From Polytrichum commune (lineage: Eukaryota; Streptophyta; Polytrichopsida; Polytrichales; Polytrichaceae): a stretch of DNA of 64,000 bases. The stretch is from NCBI GenBank assembly GCA_950295325.1, contig OX485806.1:27282001-27346000 (forward strand), written 5' to 3'. Below, piece after piece: positions 36,990 through 48,537 of the stretch. The first letter of the stretch is position 1; every line of letters starts with the position of its first letter. A program made the position numbers and the translations under genes. The notes below the pieces were generated by a model, which was given only the letters and a program-made list of their open reading frames with translations, was not told where the DNA came from and ran no database searches.

Positions 36990-37073
36990 CGCCCACACGA
37001 TAAATTCAAGAACTCCATCATTGATGAAGGCATACACCCTGCCTGGATAACCGAATACGGGTTCTCTTGAAAA
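36990..37073 (-). pseudogene. cox1: cox1-like mitochondrial gene fragment in nuclear DNA
   Basis: On the minus strand 28 codons read 'FSREPVFGYPGRVYAF' and then 'INDGVLEFIVWA'. I align this with the conserved cytochrome c oxidase subunit 1 segment 'FSRKPVFGYLGMVYA' followed by 'GVLGF' and 'VWAHH', with about 19 of 28 identical from memory. Similarity fades on both sides. It is most simply a short, old transfer of mitochondrial DNA (NUMT) between two convergent nuclear genes. The surrounding minus-strand frame (36,828-37,085) is otherwise unrecognised. Confidence 0.65.
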
Positions 37074-37515
37074 TGGGGAGTCCAAAGGGATTCGGGAAAA
37101 TCACATACAATGTTGTTCTTCCAAAGCCTAGAGGGCATTTCCTCCACTAGAGGTTACACCCACTCAGACCCGGAGGAAATATGATATAAGTGTTACTTTA
37201 ACTGAATTCTTTACTTCAAGGTTGTGATGAATACCTAGGCTGCAGAAGTAGGAATTCGGCAAATTTGTTATGAATACTACAAATCTGACGGAGTCTGCAC
37301 ATGTATAACAAGCATGTACATGTAAATGCACATTACTATGACAGCATGTTACGAATGTTTGAAGATGGTCACATTCATGTACATCATGCATAATGCATCA
37401 TTCAAAAATCAACCTCTCACAGGTGTTCAGTTCTGGACGAAACGTAGGATCTTTCTCATGTCCTCATGAACTCGAAAACTTCCGCCCATTTCAGCAAGAG
37501 AGTGATGAGATAGTT

Positions 37516-40091
37516 TCAGACTTTGCCGTCCATGCCGTCCAGGGCTCCCCCCCAGATGCCTTTGAGAGGAGGTAACTGCAGAGACATGGCTTGCCAAGGA
37601 GGAACACCAACGCCACTTCCACGCACTCTTCCATCCAATCGTAAGGAAATGTACCTACAGGCAATATATACACGACACGTGTCATGGAAGGGTTGTGATA
37701 CTACTTACAAAACTTATCAACAAAACCAGGGTTGAAACATTCCTCAATTTACTTGCTCTTATTTTAACATAACCCTTACATTCACGCATGAGTCAGAAAA
37801 GCGATACTGGATCAAAGCAGATGAGTTACTCACACTGGTCTGTTTGCAGTAATGTTTGCAAGCTTCTTTTGTTCATCTAACCACCTGGAAGCCACGTTCT
37901 TGCATGTGAGAAAAGTAAATACAAACTTTCGTAAAGGAACAATACAATTCTGTTATCAAAATCCATTCAAAGAAATCAGCTCTGACATACTAACTCCTGG
38001 ATTAGGCCCATGTTGAACCTCAACATCGTCTGAAGACCTCAAAATTGGAGACTAAGGATTTATTCACATCAAGACATAGTGAGGGACCTCTTGCAGTTTT
38101 GGAAGTTCCACCCTTACCTACTCCACTCTGCTGTGTAGATTGGTGTCCCCCTCCACTTTCTCTCTGGATCTGCAACGGCAGTTGCTGAACCTGATTCATT
38201 GGATGGCTTCCTACCTGTTTAGCAGAAATAGATGAAATATAAGCACAGTGTAGGAAAAGCTCCTGGTACATCATAAAATTAAGCAGGATGCCTGCTAGAG
38301 TACTACCTAATGTTCACCATAAGTATCTGGTCGAAATATCCAAAGTTCGAGGTTCCCAGTTAGGGACTAAAAGTCACCCTTTCACAAACAACTCCCCTCA
38401 GAGAAGTAAATTTTGATTATTCCCTAAACCCTAAACAAGAGTCAAATTACTGAAGACGTCAAGTGCAACCGGCTTCAGAATGTAGAATGAAAGGGCGCCT
38501 TGCTCTATTGCATGGAAGACGACAACAACTGCACACCGTACCTGCAGGAGATGAGGTGGAAGTCGTCCCTGCAGACTTATCCCCGACTACAGCCCCATCT
38601 GTTGCATAGGCAGCCACCAATACCCCTCGCTCAAGGAGCGCTTCCCTAAAAGGTTCACTTAGACTCAGCGCCTCCTCAATGTATGATCCAGGGCCAGCGA
38701 GAATGACAATTCGAGAAGTTCCTCGCAATTGCCCCAGAGTTACTACTTTGTCATTGCTAAGCTGTAAGCGTAGGTTCGACAAATTCTCTTCTCGGGAGAG
38801 TTTGGCTAATGATTTATCCCTTGCTTTCGAATCAGACCTGCTAACAGATAAGTTGTAAGCATACGGTATAATTCCTCTAAACTTCTGAGCAGAGCTTTCA
38901 AAATCACCACAACAATAACTGTGTAAACTTTACACACGACGATGGCTTGACATTCGATGCAACTTTACATGTCCAGATTGCCAGTAAGGCATGGGAATCT
39001 GGAGATGTAATCTGGACAGGTAAAGTTGAATCGAGGATGAGCCATGGGAATCTGGACATGCAAAGCAACTGAGAGATATTACCTGTATAGCAGAGCAAAT
39101 ATAAGAACGGCCCCGATGTCGATTCCTAAGCCTTTGGCAATTTCAATGGCTGGCTCTGCGCCAGGTGCATTGTTTAGTGACGCAATGAGCCGAGTGGTGG
39201 CAATGAGACCGCCAATGCTTCCGCTAGCAATAAAAGCACCGTAGAAGAACATCCGGACTGCACGAAATGGTGCAATAACTTCGCTTCGAATCTTTGCATC
39301 CGAGCTGCATCAAAGAAAGTAAAACGTTCAATGATTATCATGGAAAGTGTTGATACATTTAGCATTCCTGTTAAATTTCTACTTCGATTGCACTAGTGAT
39401 AACGTCAGTGACGTTCTGGCACTGTTTCTTGCGCAGAGAAACAACGCAAGAACGTCACAAATCATAATGACTCCGTTACCCTTCCGTTGTCATATAACAC
39501 ATCATATTCGATGAACACTTTCACGCGTCTCGAGTAATAATAATATACAAATGCAGCTATGTAGATCGATGTAGCAGATGCACTGATCTCCTAACCAGAG
39601 CCATCACATGACAATGATGTTCAATTGCTCATGCAATTGAATGTATTTAACTCACTGATGCCATCTGTGTAGAATTGTGAACTCCTCAATAAATACTACT
39701 AAAATGCCGATGACACATCTTCAAGCTCTAACTCCATGTTCTTACTGCTTAAGACCGCATGATTTTCTCAACTAAGACCAATGAAGTTTTAATTAGAAAA
39801 GGTTACCAACCTGTATTGAGGCCGACTGCCATTCTCGCTATCCTTGGCGCACACAACTGCCCCTCTTTGACGGTTTGTCCTCAACCGACGCACTCTACTG
39901 GCTATCTTCAACGTGCCTTCGTGGAAAAACAATGAGCTCTGAGAGGAGATATCCGCAATTCCGCTACAGACGAAAGGCCTTAAGAACTGGCAAGGACGAA
40001 TGGTAGGCCTCGCTACATTGCTAAATGAATTCAAGGTCTGCCCATGCGAATTTGCGACACCAAATTCTCTGCAAATGCTCATACTCTCCAT
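37516..40091 (-). CDS. LPA1-like chloroplast protein (DUF3493 family), six exons
   Basis: Model on the minus strand: 40,091-39,811; 39,304-39,083; 38,837-38,542; 38,214-38,118; 37,884-37,834; 37,654-37,516 (TGA), giving 361 residues. All introns are GT..AG with consistent phase. The first about 90 residues are Ser/Arg-rich and acid-poor, like a plastid transit peptide. Exon 2 encodes the hallmark region 'IRSEVIAPFRAVRMFFYGAF' with two hydrophobic segments (about 105-127 and 150-166). Then come 'LSREENLSNLRLQL', 'KWRGTPIYTAEWSR' and the conserved C-terminus 'LRLDGRVRGSGVGVPPWQ' ending 'GMDGKV'. This order fits plant LOW PSII ACCUMULATION 1-like proteins (Pfam DUF3493/Rep27), thylakoid proteins linked to photosystem II biogenesis. 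The TPR domain of LPA1 itself is absent, so the paralogue's exact role is unknown. Exon 3 has tandem acceptors (TAGCAG). It converges on the cyclophilin gene. Confidence 0.88.
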
Positions 40092-40329
40092 TCAGAATAC
40101 ACTCCCAGAAGTCAATTCTCCATGCAACGCACGCCCCCTCGCGTGTAACCTCAGCTCCAAACCTGAAGTCTGCTGATTCCTAGCTTCTACGCTCCTCGCA
40201 CTTGAAAAAGTCTGTGATGTCTAGCAATCAATGGTATTTAGAGCCGATTTAACAGTCTCTACAAACTCCTTTGAACACAAAACTCCTCGCCTCCTTGAAA
40301 TTTGAATCACCAGCAACTTCCTTAACCCC

Positions 40330-40870
40330 AGATTCCTGTCGTTCCTGTCCCCGAGACTCGCAATTCCAGCTCCGTCACTTCTTCCACTGCCACAAGAGTC
40401 AAATCACTGGGATTTCACAGCTAGTGAGTATTGTAAGATTTCTATTTAACAGACAGGCTTGATAGAATTCCTCCTTTGACCTTAAGCTCCTACCTCACGG
40501 TCTTATTTATCCCAACCGAACTCTGTCAATTCTAGCAAAACAAACAAGGAATCGCGAAATGTGATGTCTTGTGATGGTGGAAATTTCGTATTCTACCAGA
40601 AGCGCAATGTCCAGGAGTTTATCCGCCGCAATTGTTCACTGCCACACGAGTCGTATGACGGAAATTTACAGCTTAGTGAGTATTCTAAGATCTCTATCCA
40701 ACTCACAGACTGGGCAAAAATTTCCTCCTTCGACCTCAAGCTCCTACTGCAGAGTCTTATTGATCACAAGCGCAGCCTTCAAATCTAGGAAGACTCAATA
40801 AATCGCGAAATGTGTTGTGATATGGTGGGATTTTCGTGTTCTACCAGAAGCGCAATGCCCAGGAATGATT
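40330..40870. repeat. Tandem repeat upstream of the LPA1-like gene, period about 251 bp
   Basis: 'actgccacaagagtc' at 40,386 recurs as 'actgccacacgagtc' at 40,638, and 'aatcgcgaaatgtg' at 40,550 recurs at 40,801. 'ttctaccagaagcgcaatg' occurs at about 40,594 and 40,839. Two full copies plus a partial one lie 240-780 bp upstream of the minus-strand start codon, so they fall in the promoter region. A related duplication ('catgtggttctcctacggg' near 40,980 and a diverged version near 41,225) continues outward. Confidence 0.75.
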
Positions 40871-43800
40871 TGGCGCCATAGCCGGCGGCAGGATTGTGAC
40901 GCTGGAGAGCTGCCGCGGTGGCGACGCCCGTCGCATGGTGTGTGGTTAACCATGGCCAGTGGAGCGAGATGAAGTTCCCATGTGGTTCTCCTACGGGAAC
41001 GCTATCGTTCTCATCATAGGTGTCCATGTTTCCCATAATTCACTCCCCCAAATGCATTACCAAATGTAAAGGTCCAAGGGCGAATGTCAACAACTGTGAT
41101 TGGTTGAGACATGTAATTCCCTGTCCAGAACATAATGCACTTTGAATTACATGGGGTGCAATATCCAATGTAAAGTTATCTCATATTACAACTTAGGGAA
41201 ATTCAGCCTGGGTCTTTGCGTTTTCATGTGGTTTCCTTACGGGCACACTATCATCCTCATCATAAAGAGCGACGCATGTATACTATAGAGGGCTCTCTAT
41301 TTCGACAAAGATAATTATTTTTCCCTCAAATCTTGCCAACCTACATTAATTTGATTGAAATCCTCCACGGGTAGGTCACTCTAAGGCATTTTTGTGCACC
41401 ACGTGCGGCTGGGGGTTTTTTGTTTTGGGGCTATTTACCTTCAAGGGCTGAATTAAAGCCTCCCTATAATTACTTAAATTTCAAAAATGGCCCATTTGTT
41501 TGCACCCTTTCATTACTTATATTGTCCAAGTCATTGCAATTTTTTGTACTCTATATTCCTTTTAAGTAATAAAAGCTAATCTACTTCCTAACGCATTGAC
41601 GAGTGTTAAGGGAAACCATGGAAACAAAGAAGGGTGCAAACAGTAATATCATTGCAAACAAAGTTATGAAGAAAACACATAGGAGACCATAGCAAACATA
41701 CTAAACATACCTTCTAGGATCCTTATCTTCAGCCCCTATATTAATTTTACAAAAAAATAATGGCCCACATTTTATGTCCATCTAACTTACTTATAATGGG
41801 ATTGTCTACATTTAATGGCCCCTTCATTATTTGGAATTCCTTTATAATTTTTATTTCAAATGATTTTAATCCTCTCTATATTATGCCGCACGTCGTTTTT
41901 AAAATGCACTAAGTGACCTACCCGTGAAATCCTCTTGAACCCCATGTGGAAACTACATGCTAGCACTACGCTAAATATTGAATTTAGTGTCATATGGCAT
42001 GTCATGTCATTGTGATAGCTTTTGTAATGACGCTTCTTGTGAATAATGTTGCAAATATTGTCATCCCAACTTATTTTGAGTTCCTCCAAACATCAATTAT
42101 CAAAACGAAGTTGCGTCCTAGCATGTATGTAATGAAATATTATCATGGATGACTAAAAGTTGGATGAAAAAACACTTAGTAAGTAACAACAATTACAACA
42201 TTACAAGTCTATAATGCCCAAATTGTTTTACAAGGAATGACAAATAATGTTTGGTTTACATTTAGTGTTGGTGGCATTGCAAGGTGGCTTGCAATTAGTA
42301 TTGAGCAAGACAATAGAATTGGTGACACCAAATACAATATTTTGTGTTGATATGACCTAGAGTGCTCTATGCTACTGAAGTTTTGATATAATATATTACT
42401 TACTACCTATATAGTATTACATTTTGTAGAGGGTGATTGTAAAGTGATTGTGCGGAAATCACACAATTGCCGTTCCAACTCTTGTTAGCTGTTGATGACG
42501 GCATGTTGAGTGGGAAGCACAATATGGTCCATTACCTTATATATGCACAAGTGCAAGAAACTAGACAACATGGGCCCCATACTAGTACATTACATGATGG
42601 GTGGATGTTCACAATCACTATGTTAAAGTTCCAAAACGATCAGCCATCCACAAAATTGTGTAGAATGAGCCCCAGTCAACCTACCCCCATGAACGCAAAC
42701 ATTAACACCTCATTCACCAAAAACTCATAAATGACACCCCTCTTAGAATAATATTTAAAGGAGCCCACCTCCTAGAAGGTAGGAACTACACCTACCCTGT
42801 CACGTGATAAAATGGGATCTAGGTAAGGAAGAACGAGCTCCCATTCACGTTGATGCAAATAAAAAACACCAAAGTTATTTTTATTTTATTTTATGTGTAG
42901 AGGGCATGGTGTGGGGATGGTTTGCAACATGAATTTCACATGCATAGGTGCAACAGGTTTGGGACATTGCATGATAAAGGAGGCAATTTCTATCATCTTT
43001 GGAATAAATGAGGACGGTGCACATATATAGGGGCGCTAAGGTGGAGAAGGTGGCATATCGCAACACAAAGAGACGTTGGAGCACATCAAAGATCTTGTAG
43101 AAAATCCCAACCAAGTTATTCATGGAAGCTATCAAAGAAGTTAGCACATTGGTATGTTGCAGATGCCATTCCTATCAAATATATCCATGGAAGAAAACAA
43201 AGTGGCTGAGAACAAAGGATTGGAGCATGAGTTTCAATGCCAAACACAAATATGCCTATGCCATTGTTGACCAACTACATCATAAATAAGGAAAGGTGAG
43301 GTTGTACATCACCATCAGAGGAGTTGAAGTGTGTGAGGAGGCATGGTGGAAATTCATTGGATACCAAGGTCTACTTATAGGGCTTAAAAACAAAGTGCAA
43401 AGGCTAGACATGTGTCCTCTCTGCACGAAAACAATGGCATACAATCGCCTCGACCGCATACTATGCAGGTAGAAGGAAGTATAGCCACTATTTTGTTCTC
43501 ATGCCGATGTAATGCCTCACCAAATGAAGTGCATTGGCAATAACCATTGAGACACCAAAAGGACCCCAAAGGGGGGGGGGGCACTCATAGCAAATTTTTG
43601 GAGACACCTACGACAACCACTTATTTTCAAGGGGGGTATTATCTTTTAGAATTAGAATATTAGGAAACCTTAAAGTAGAAAAAATCTACTGAGCCTAAAA
43701 TTTTAATACCCTAATTCTAATTAGAAATCTAGAATGCATTCAATATTAAATACCCTTATTTTCTTACAAATTTTTGATAGCCTTTAATTTTTAGTTGAGA

Positions 43801-44906
43801 AGGGGGGGTGCATTATGAATTGGCATTTTAACAATGGGATTGCATTATTGTGGTATGGCAAGAAGAAATCACATTAGAAATTAATTTCACCAACAAGATT
43901 GTAGTGGAGAATGCAAATAGAGTGCAACCTTAAAATTTAGTGTGTTAAGAAACATAATTATCCAACATTTGCAGGATAGCAGGAGTTCGTACACCATTTA
44001 TATAAGAATTTCAAACATCAAATATTGTCTCAAATATACCCCTTTGTGTCAACGTTTAAACATAATGGATTTCAAATTACCCTTAATGAAGAGAGACCTT
44101 CATGAAATAAAATTGAGCCCTCCATCTTCTTTGATGAAGCAAAATGTGGTCCCTTACACATGTTATATTGCATGATTTTTTTTTTTATAAATGTTTTCCA
44201 ACATTAATTCACCCCCTATATTTTATATAGAATTCTTCAAATGTTTACCTTGAATGAGTATTAAATACCCTATATTTTATCGCACATCGTTTCTAAAATA
44301 CCCCTAGCCCCCCCCCCCGCGGATGGGAGGATATTATTGAGTTTGCAAAATTGGGAACAAACAAACAAAGGTGGATTGCAACGAGGTAAGAAGAGGTTAG
44401 AATATTGTCGTGCCCATTTAGTACTTTAATATATGAAAATGACCCATTGTTGTTGCATAGTTGATACATATGCTTTCATGTGCTATGGTGTGCTTTAGTC
44501 ATGTTTTGTGTGAGCACCATTTTGGAGTGGTGAACACCACAATGTATCGTGGGGACACACAATACCTTGCAGCACAAACTCCACATGTAGAAGAAACGTT
44601 AGGAAATGCAAATTTGTATTGTTATGGCCTTCAATAATATTACAACAAACCATCATGAACACTCTCGATTGTGACGTAGACCAACTGTGAGCTGCAACTG
44701 ATTCATGTGTCCCAATCCATCATTAGATGCTTGAAGAACATGCACTACAAGATCATTGATATAAATAAAGTAGGGTCCCTCTCTCTAAATGTATGAAGTG
44801 CAATACTTGAAGAGCTTCATAGCACATAGAATCTGAGGCTTGGAGGATTGGGTGAATGTGGAGAAAAATAAATTGAAGCATTTGCATTACCAGGTAGTGT
44901 AGAGAA
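40871..44906. other. Intergenic, no gene recognised
   Basis: A GC-rich patch at 40,870-41,030 carries an 83-codon minus-strand frame (to 41,036) with no motif. The rest is AT-rich and has repeat fragments such as 'gccgcacgtcg' and a lone MITE end at 41,284. The block before 44,900 may be the diverged 5' part of the DUF7869 element. Confidence 0.4.
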
Positions 44907-46591
44907 ATGTATCACAATTGGAGGGACAAATCGTTCATGATGAAATCAAAATTCTTGACCATCATACATGACAACATGAACACAAGGAAAACATGCATTC
45001 TAAGGTTGAGCACTCAAACAAAGGCAACTGCCAATGTGGGTCAGATTCCCATGTCTCTCATTGGGATCTTAATACATGGGCATGACGATGGCACTTATGC
45101 CCATTACGGAATGACTTTGTGGCCAAGTGACTCAAATTATTTCATATCCTCCTTGTGTCGTGTGTTGAGAGTGTTGAAAAAAAACTGGTGAATGACATTA
45201 ATTATTCCAAAGTCCACCCGGTTATGCCATTTTTAATGCACTATTACATAGCAAGTCCCGATGTCTAGAGTCATTGGGTGCTACGAGTGGCACGCACTCT
45301 AGCATCAAGAACACATCCATAGCCCGAAAATTTGAGAGGGCTTGTAGGGTGCCGGGATTGCCACTCATGATTAAAAATATATATTTGCGTAGATAATACA
45401 ACGAAGGACAATAAAAGCCAGTGTTTGATGGTTTTTGGCTCTTTGCTCACAGCAAGGCACATATTGAAGGAAATGGTGGTAGAATACCCCATTGTGGGCC
45501 ACACACACAAGGACATAGATGTTTATTTTGGGAAACTATTTGAAAGGCCACGTTGGACAAATATATACGTACTTGCAGATCTCATGAAAACATTCATGGA
45601 TTCATAGGGTCTTATCTTTATATCTGAGTATGTGCAAGAGGTTGCAAATTTCAATTCATATATCAAAGGTCATCAACATGATGGGAACAATGTATTAACA
45701 TGATTACGGTCCAAGCATTCATTCAAGTTCTATGCCAATGATGAAGGCTAGTTGGTATTGAAGTACAAGAACAGAGCAACCGATGGTTGCCTGCAAGGAT
45801 GTCCATTAGAACGTAGCGAGAGAATGGGAGGGTTTGCCATCTCTCCCATATGAAGATCCGGAACCCATGCCATATAAATTCATGTGGGGCGATGAAGCAA
45901 TAAATGCTCATGCAACAAACTAAGAGAAAGAGGTTGCAAGAGCATTGGAAGCCACTACAAAACGTTTGTTCGTTCTGAAGGGGATAAAGGAATACATCAA
46001 AGTTTGGGAGGTGGGTATGGCTAGAAACAAATCCTATGTTGATGCCATGACGGGCTGGGTGGACTATTGGAAACACATACTCGACAAATTAAATAAACCC
46101 ATCCCATCACAACCTGCCATATTGAAGAAGGATTCTAGCCTACCATAGATTGGAAAAGGTGTCACGTTGCAAATGGGATGTCACAGTGGTTGAAGAAGAC
46201 AAGATACCTGAGGTCAAGGAGGAGGTTGATTACTACGGACTTGCAAAAGACAAACTTGATCATGTGTTCAATCCGCGGAAAAACATCCTAGTTGGCGATT
46301 TTGTGCTTGTGAGGCCAGACAACACGGATGAGCATTTATGGCTAGCAAGAGCATTAACCACTTTGAATCGCAAAAAAAACATATGCATTAGATGGTAAAT
46401 TCATAGTGTAATGGTGGATGCCCATAGGGAAAAGTAGGGTGTCCAAAAAATCATTGTTGGACAAACCAATGGACAAAGAGTTTGTTGCTTGCTGCATACA
46501 TATACATTGTGGAAGTGTGGTTTACATGAAGCGAAGCAAGAGGCAAGACCAAACAATTCACTACACATCACCAAAATTGAATCTACAATAA
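44907..46591 (+). pseudogene. Decayed DUF7869-type transposon-like gene
   Basis: Successive pieces of one protein are recognisable in different frames. 'IHGHDDGTYAHYGMTLWPSD' (about 45,070) comes first, then 'VDNTTKDNKSQCLMVFGSLL' with 'GHTHKDID' (about 45,380-45,530). Next is a block with 'VGDFVLVRPDN', and finally 'WWMPIGKSRV' up to a TAA at 46,589-46,591. Order and motifs (DN..KDNK, then GHTH-x-DID) match my knowledge of DUF7869 proteins, RNase H-like repeat-associated proteins common in mosses and some algae. Frameshifts divide the pieces, and a TAA stands where a Gln would precede the WWMP motif. It is a dead copy. Termini of the element were not found. Confidence 0.6.
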
Positions 46592-48007
46592 TGGCGATGG
46601 ACACTGCAAACACATCAAACATGGAAGCAATGTGAAAAGGACATACATAATTGAATGCATGAGTTTGTGAAATGCATCCTTGGAGTGCGACCTCTATATC
46701 ATGGGATCCTTCCGTACATTTCCACCGTTTTGCATACGCATAGGGATGTTTTGTGCACATGTACCATATGTAATATATGAACACTGAGGTGTAAGCCATA
46801 AATTTTTGCATGGACACATGCGTAATGTGTCCATAGGTGCACAATATGGCTAGTGTGAGCTGTGGTTGGAATAAAGATGAAAGACATGAACATGATTTTA
46901 AACCACACAAAGAATTTGTGTTCAAACGCATGAATGTTTGAGTGCAAAAGTGACTCAACATGTCAATGTGAAGAAGAGGTTTGACTCGATTAATCGGAAG
47001 CATAGTGCATCACAACACATCTGGGATTGACGTCTTCACATGTATCTCGCAGCCGCCATCCACTCCACTAAAACAATGCAAAAAAAATACCTACAATTTA
47101 AGTCCATATGTCACCCAACTAGTCTAGAAATACCTAAATACGTGATTATAACATGAAAACGATTATTTTTAGACGATTTGATTCTGAAGTTAGCATCCAA
47201 AATGCCAATCTCGTGTAATGAATGAATCCTAATAAATCTAGCTCCAATGAATCAGCCCTCAATCTTATAAGAAACTTGTTTACTAGAACCCCTTCATCCA
47301 CGGTAGATGAGTTTACATGAACGCCACGAATCCCAAGCCCAAAAAAGGAAGAAAATTGAAGGTTGATGTAGTGCATCAGGGTTGTTAGACCTGCTTTTCA
47401 AACCAGTGCAACTCCGCCACATTAGCGGCAAAAGCAGGTCAAAAAATCGGCTATGGAGTTGCACATATTGCTGTTCCTTCTTCATCCCTTCATGGCACAT
47501 TCTTGCATGTGACAAAAATTCACGCTGAGAGGCTGTGCGTCGGAACTTACCTGACGAACTTACGCAACGGGAATCCAGCGCACGTCCATAAAGTGCGGAT
47601 TCAGAGTAAAATCTCTTTCGAGGTTTTACACCAAATCTCCAAGTCGCAGCTGAATGGTCCTTTGTTCCGTGCGAGGGTGAACGTGGACAGGAACAGAAGG
47701 TGTAAGGGTTGTGGTCCATGGGTTTTGATTGGCGCTGCAATTGGGTACACACAGACGGAATGGCGGCCGAAGGGGCAAAGAAAGAAAGACCGGAGGAGCT
47801 CTGAAGTGTCGGGTTGCGTGCGGGCTTCGTTCTGGGTAGATGGCAGCTTTATTAGGCTTTCGTCACTACGTGGATAATCTTGTTTTATCAATGGCGAATC
47901 ATCTCTGTACACCGGGACCTACCAATGTATGTACATGCGTTTAATAGTACCTATTCCCCAGTGTAAAAAGAAAAGAATTGGTGGGGTTTCAAAGTCCTAA
48001 GGGACGG
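46592..48007. other. Intergenic or far-upstream region of the ET-like gene
   Basis: AT-rich up to about 47,290, then GC rises. A 124-codon forward frame (47,503-47,877) and an overlapping reverse frame show no motif. An overlapping pair of inverted repeats lies at 47,388-47,464. I see no supportable gene. Confidence 0.4.
47388..47464. repeat. Two interlocked short inverted repeats
   Basis: 'gacctgctttt' (47,388) pairs with 'aaaagcaggtc' (47,430-47,440). 'gtgcaactcc' (47,406-47,415) pairs with 'ggagttgcac' (47,455-47,464). The arms interlock, so both hairpins cannot form fully at once; the arrangement is pseudoknot-like. Confidence 0.55.
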
Positions 48008-48142
48008 ATGGGCAAAGATGGCTTGGATTCCGATGATCCAAACGTTTGGGAAGTTCGTGACCATGTTTCGGAGGTGAAGAAGGATTACGGTGGCATGGAG
48101 AAGTCGGTAGTAGGGAGGAGGCGAGATTCATCAACCGATTGA
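48008..48142 (+). CDS. Possible small upstream ORF before the ET-like gene
   Basis: ATG at 48,008 opens 44 codons ending at TGA 48,140-48,142: 'MGKDGLDSDDPNVWEVRDHV' and on to 'GRRRDSSTD'. The acidic/basic composition looks more protein-like than the surrounding leader. It lies about 400 bp upstream of the ET-like start codon and, if transcribed with it, would be an upstream ORF. Other frames over the same DNA are also open, so evidence is weak. Confidence 0.25.
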   Translation: MGKDGLDSDDPNVWEVRDHVSEVKKDYGGMEKSVVGRRRDSSTD

Positions 48143-48537
48143 ATCTTCCTGAGTCACAGTAGTGTGCGTGTGTCTTGCTCCGAAGTACAGGATCATGTGA
48201 ACAATAGTGGGGATGAGCTTCGGAGAGTGTGAAGGGAAATTGTAATCATAGCGTTCCAAATGGTTAAGACCTCTTTCCTAAGACAGGATTGGTGTGTGCT
48301 CCGCTCGGATGTAGCACTACAAAATTTGACTACATAGGATTTTGAATGATGAGCTGCTTTAGCTGGGTGTGAGGGAGACTCGGCGATTGTGGTTTATGCT
48401 TGTGGAGAGAGGAATTACAGCGTTCGCAGACTGTGAGAAAGTTTGTGTGAGGTTTGGGTTTGGATTCGGGTGGGATGAGGAGGAGCTGTGGTGCTGTGGA
48501 TTTGGAGTGAGGAAGAAAGGCAGTCAAAGAGGCTGTG

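Noticed and set aside
46401-47003. 200-codon minus-strand frame
   Set aside because: Partly antisense to the tail of the DUF7869 remnant. Cys/His/Ile-rich without a motif, typical of a chance frame opposite a decayed gene.
47503-47877. 124-codon plus-strand frame upstream of the ET-like gene
   Set aside because: No domain, with an overlapping 152-codon reverse frame. Composition alone explains both.
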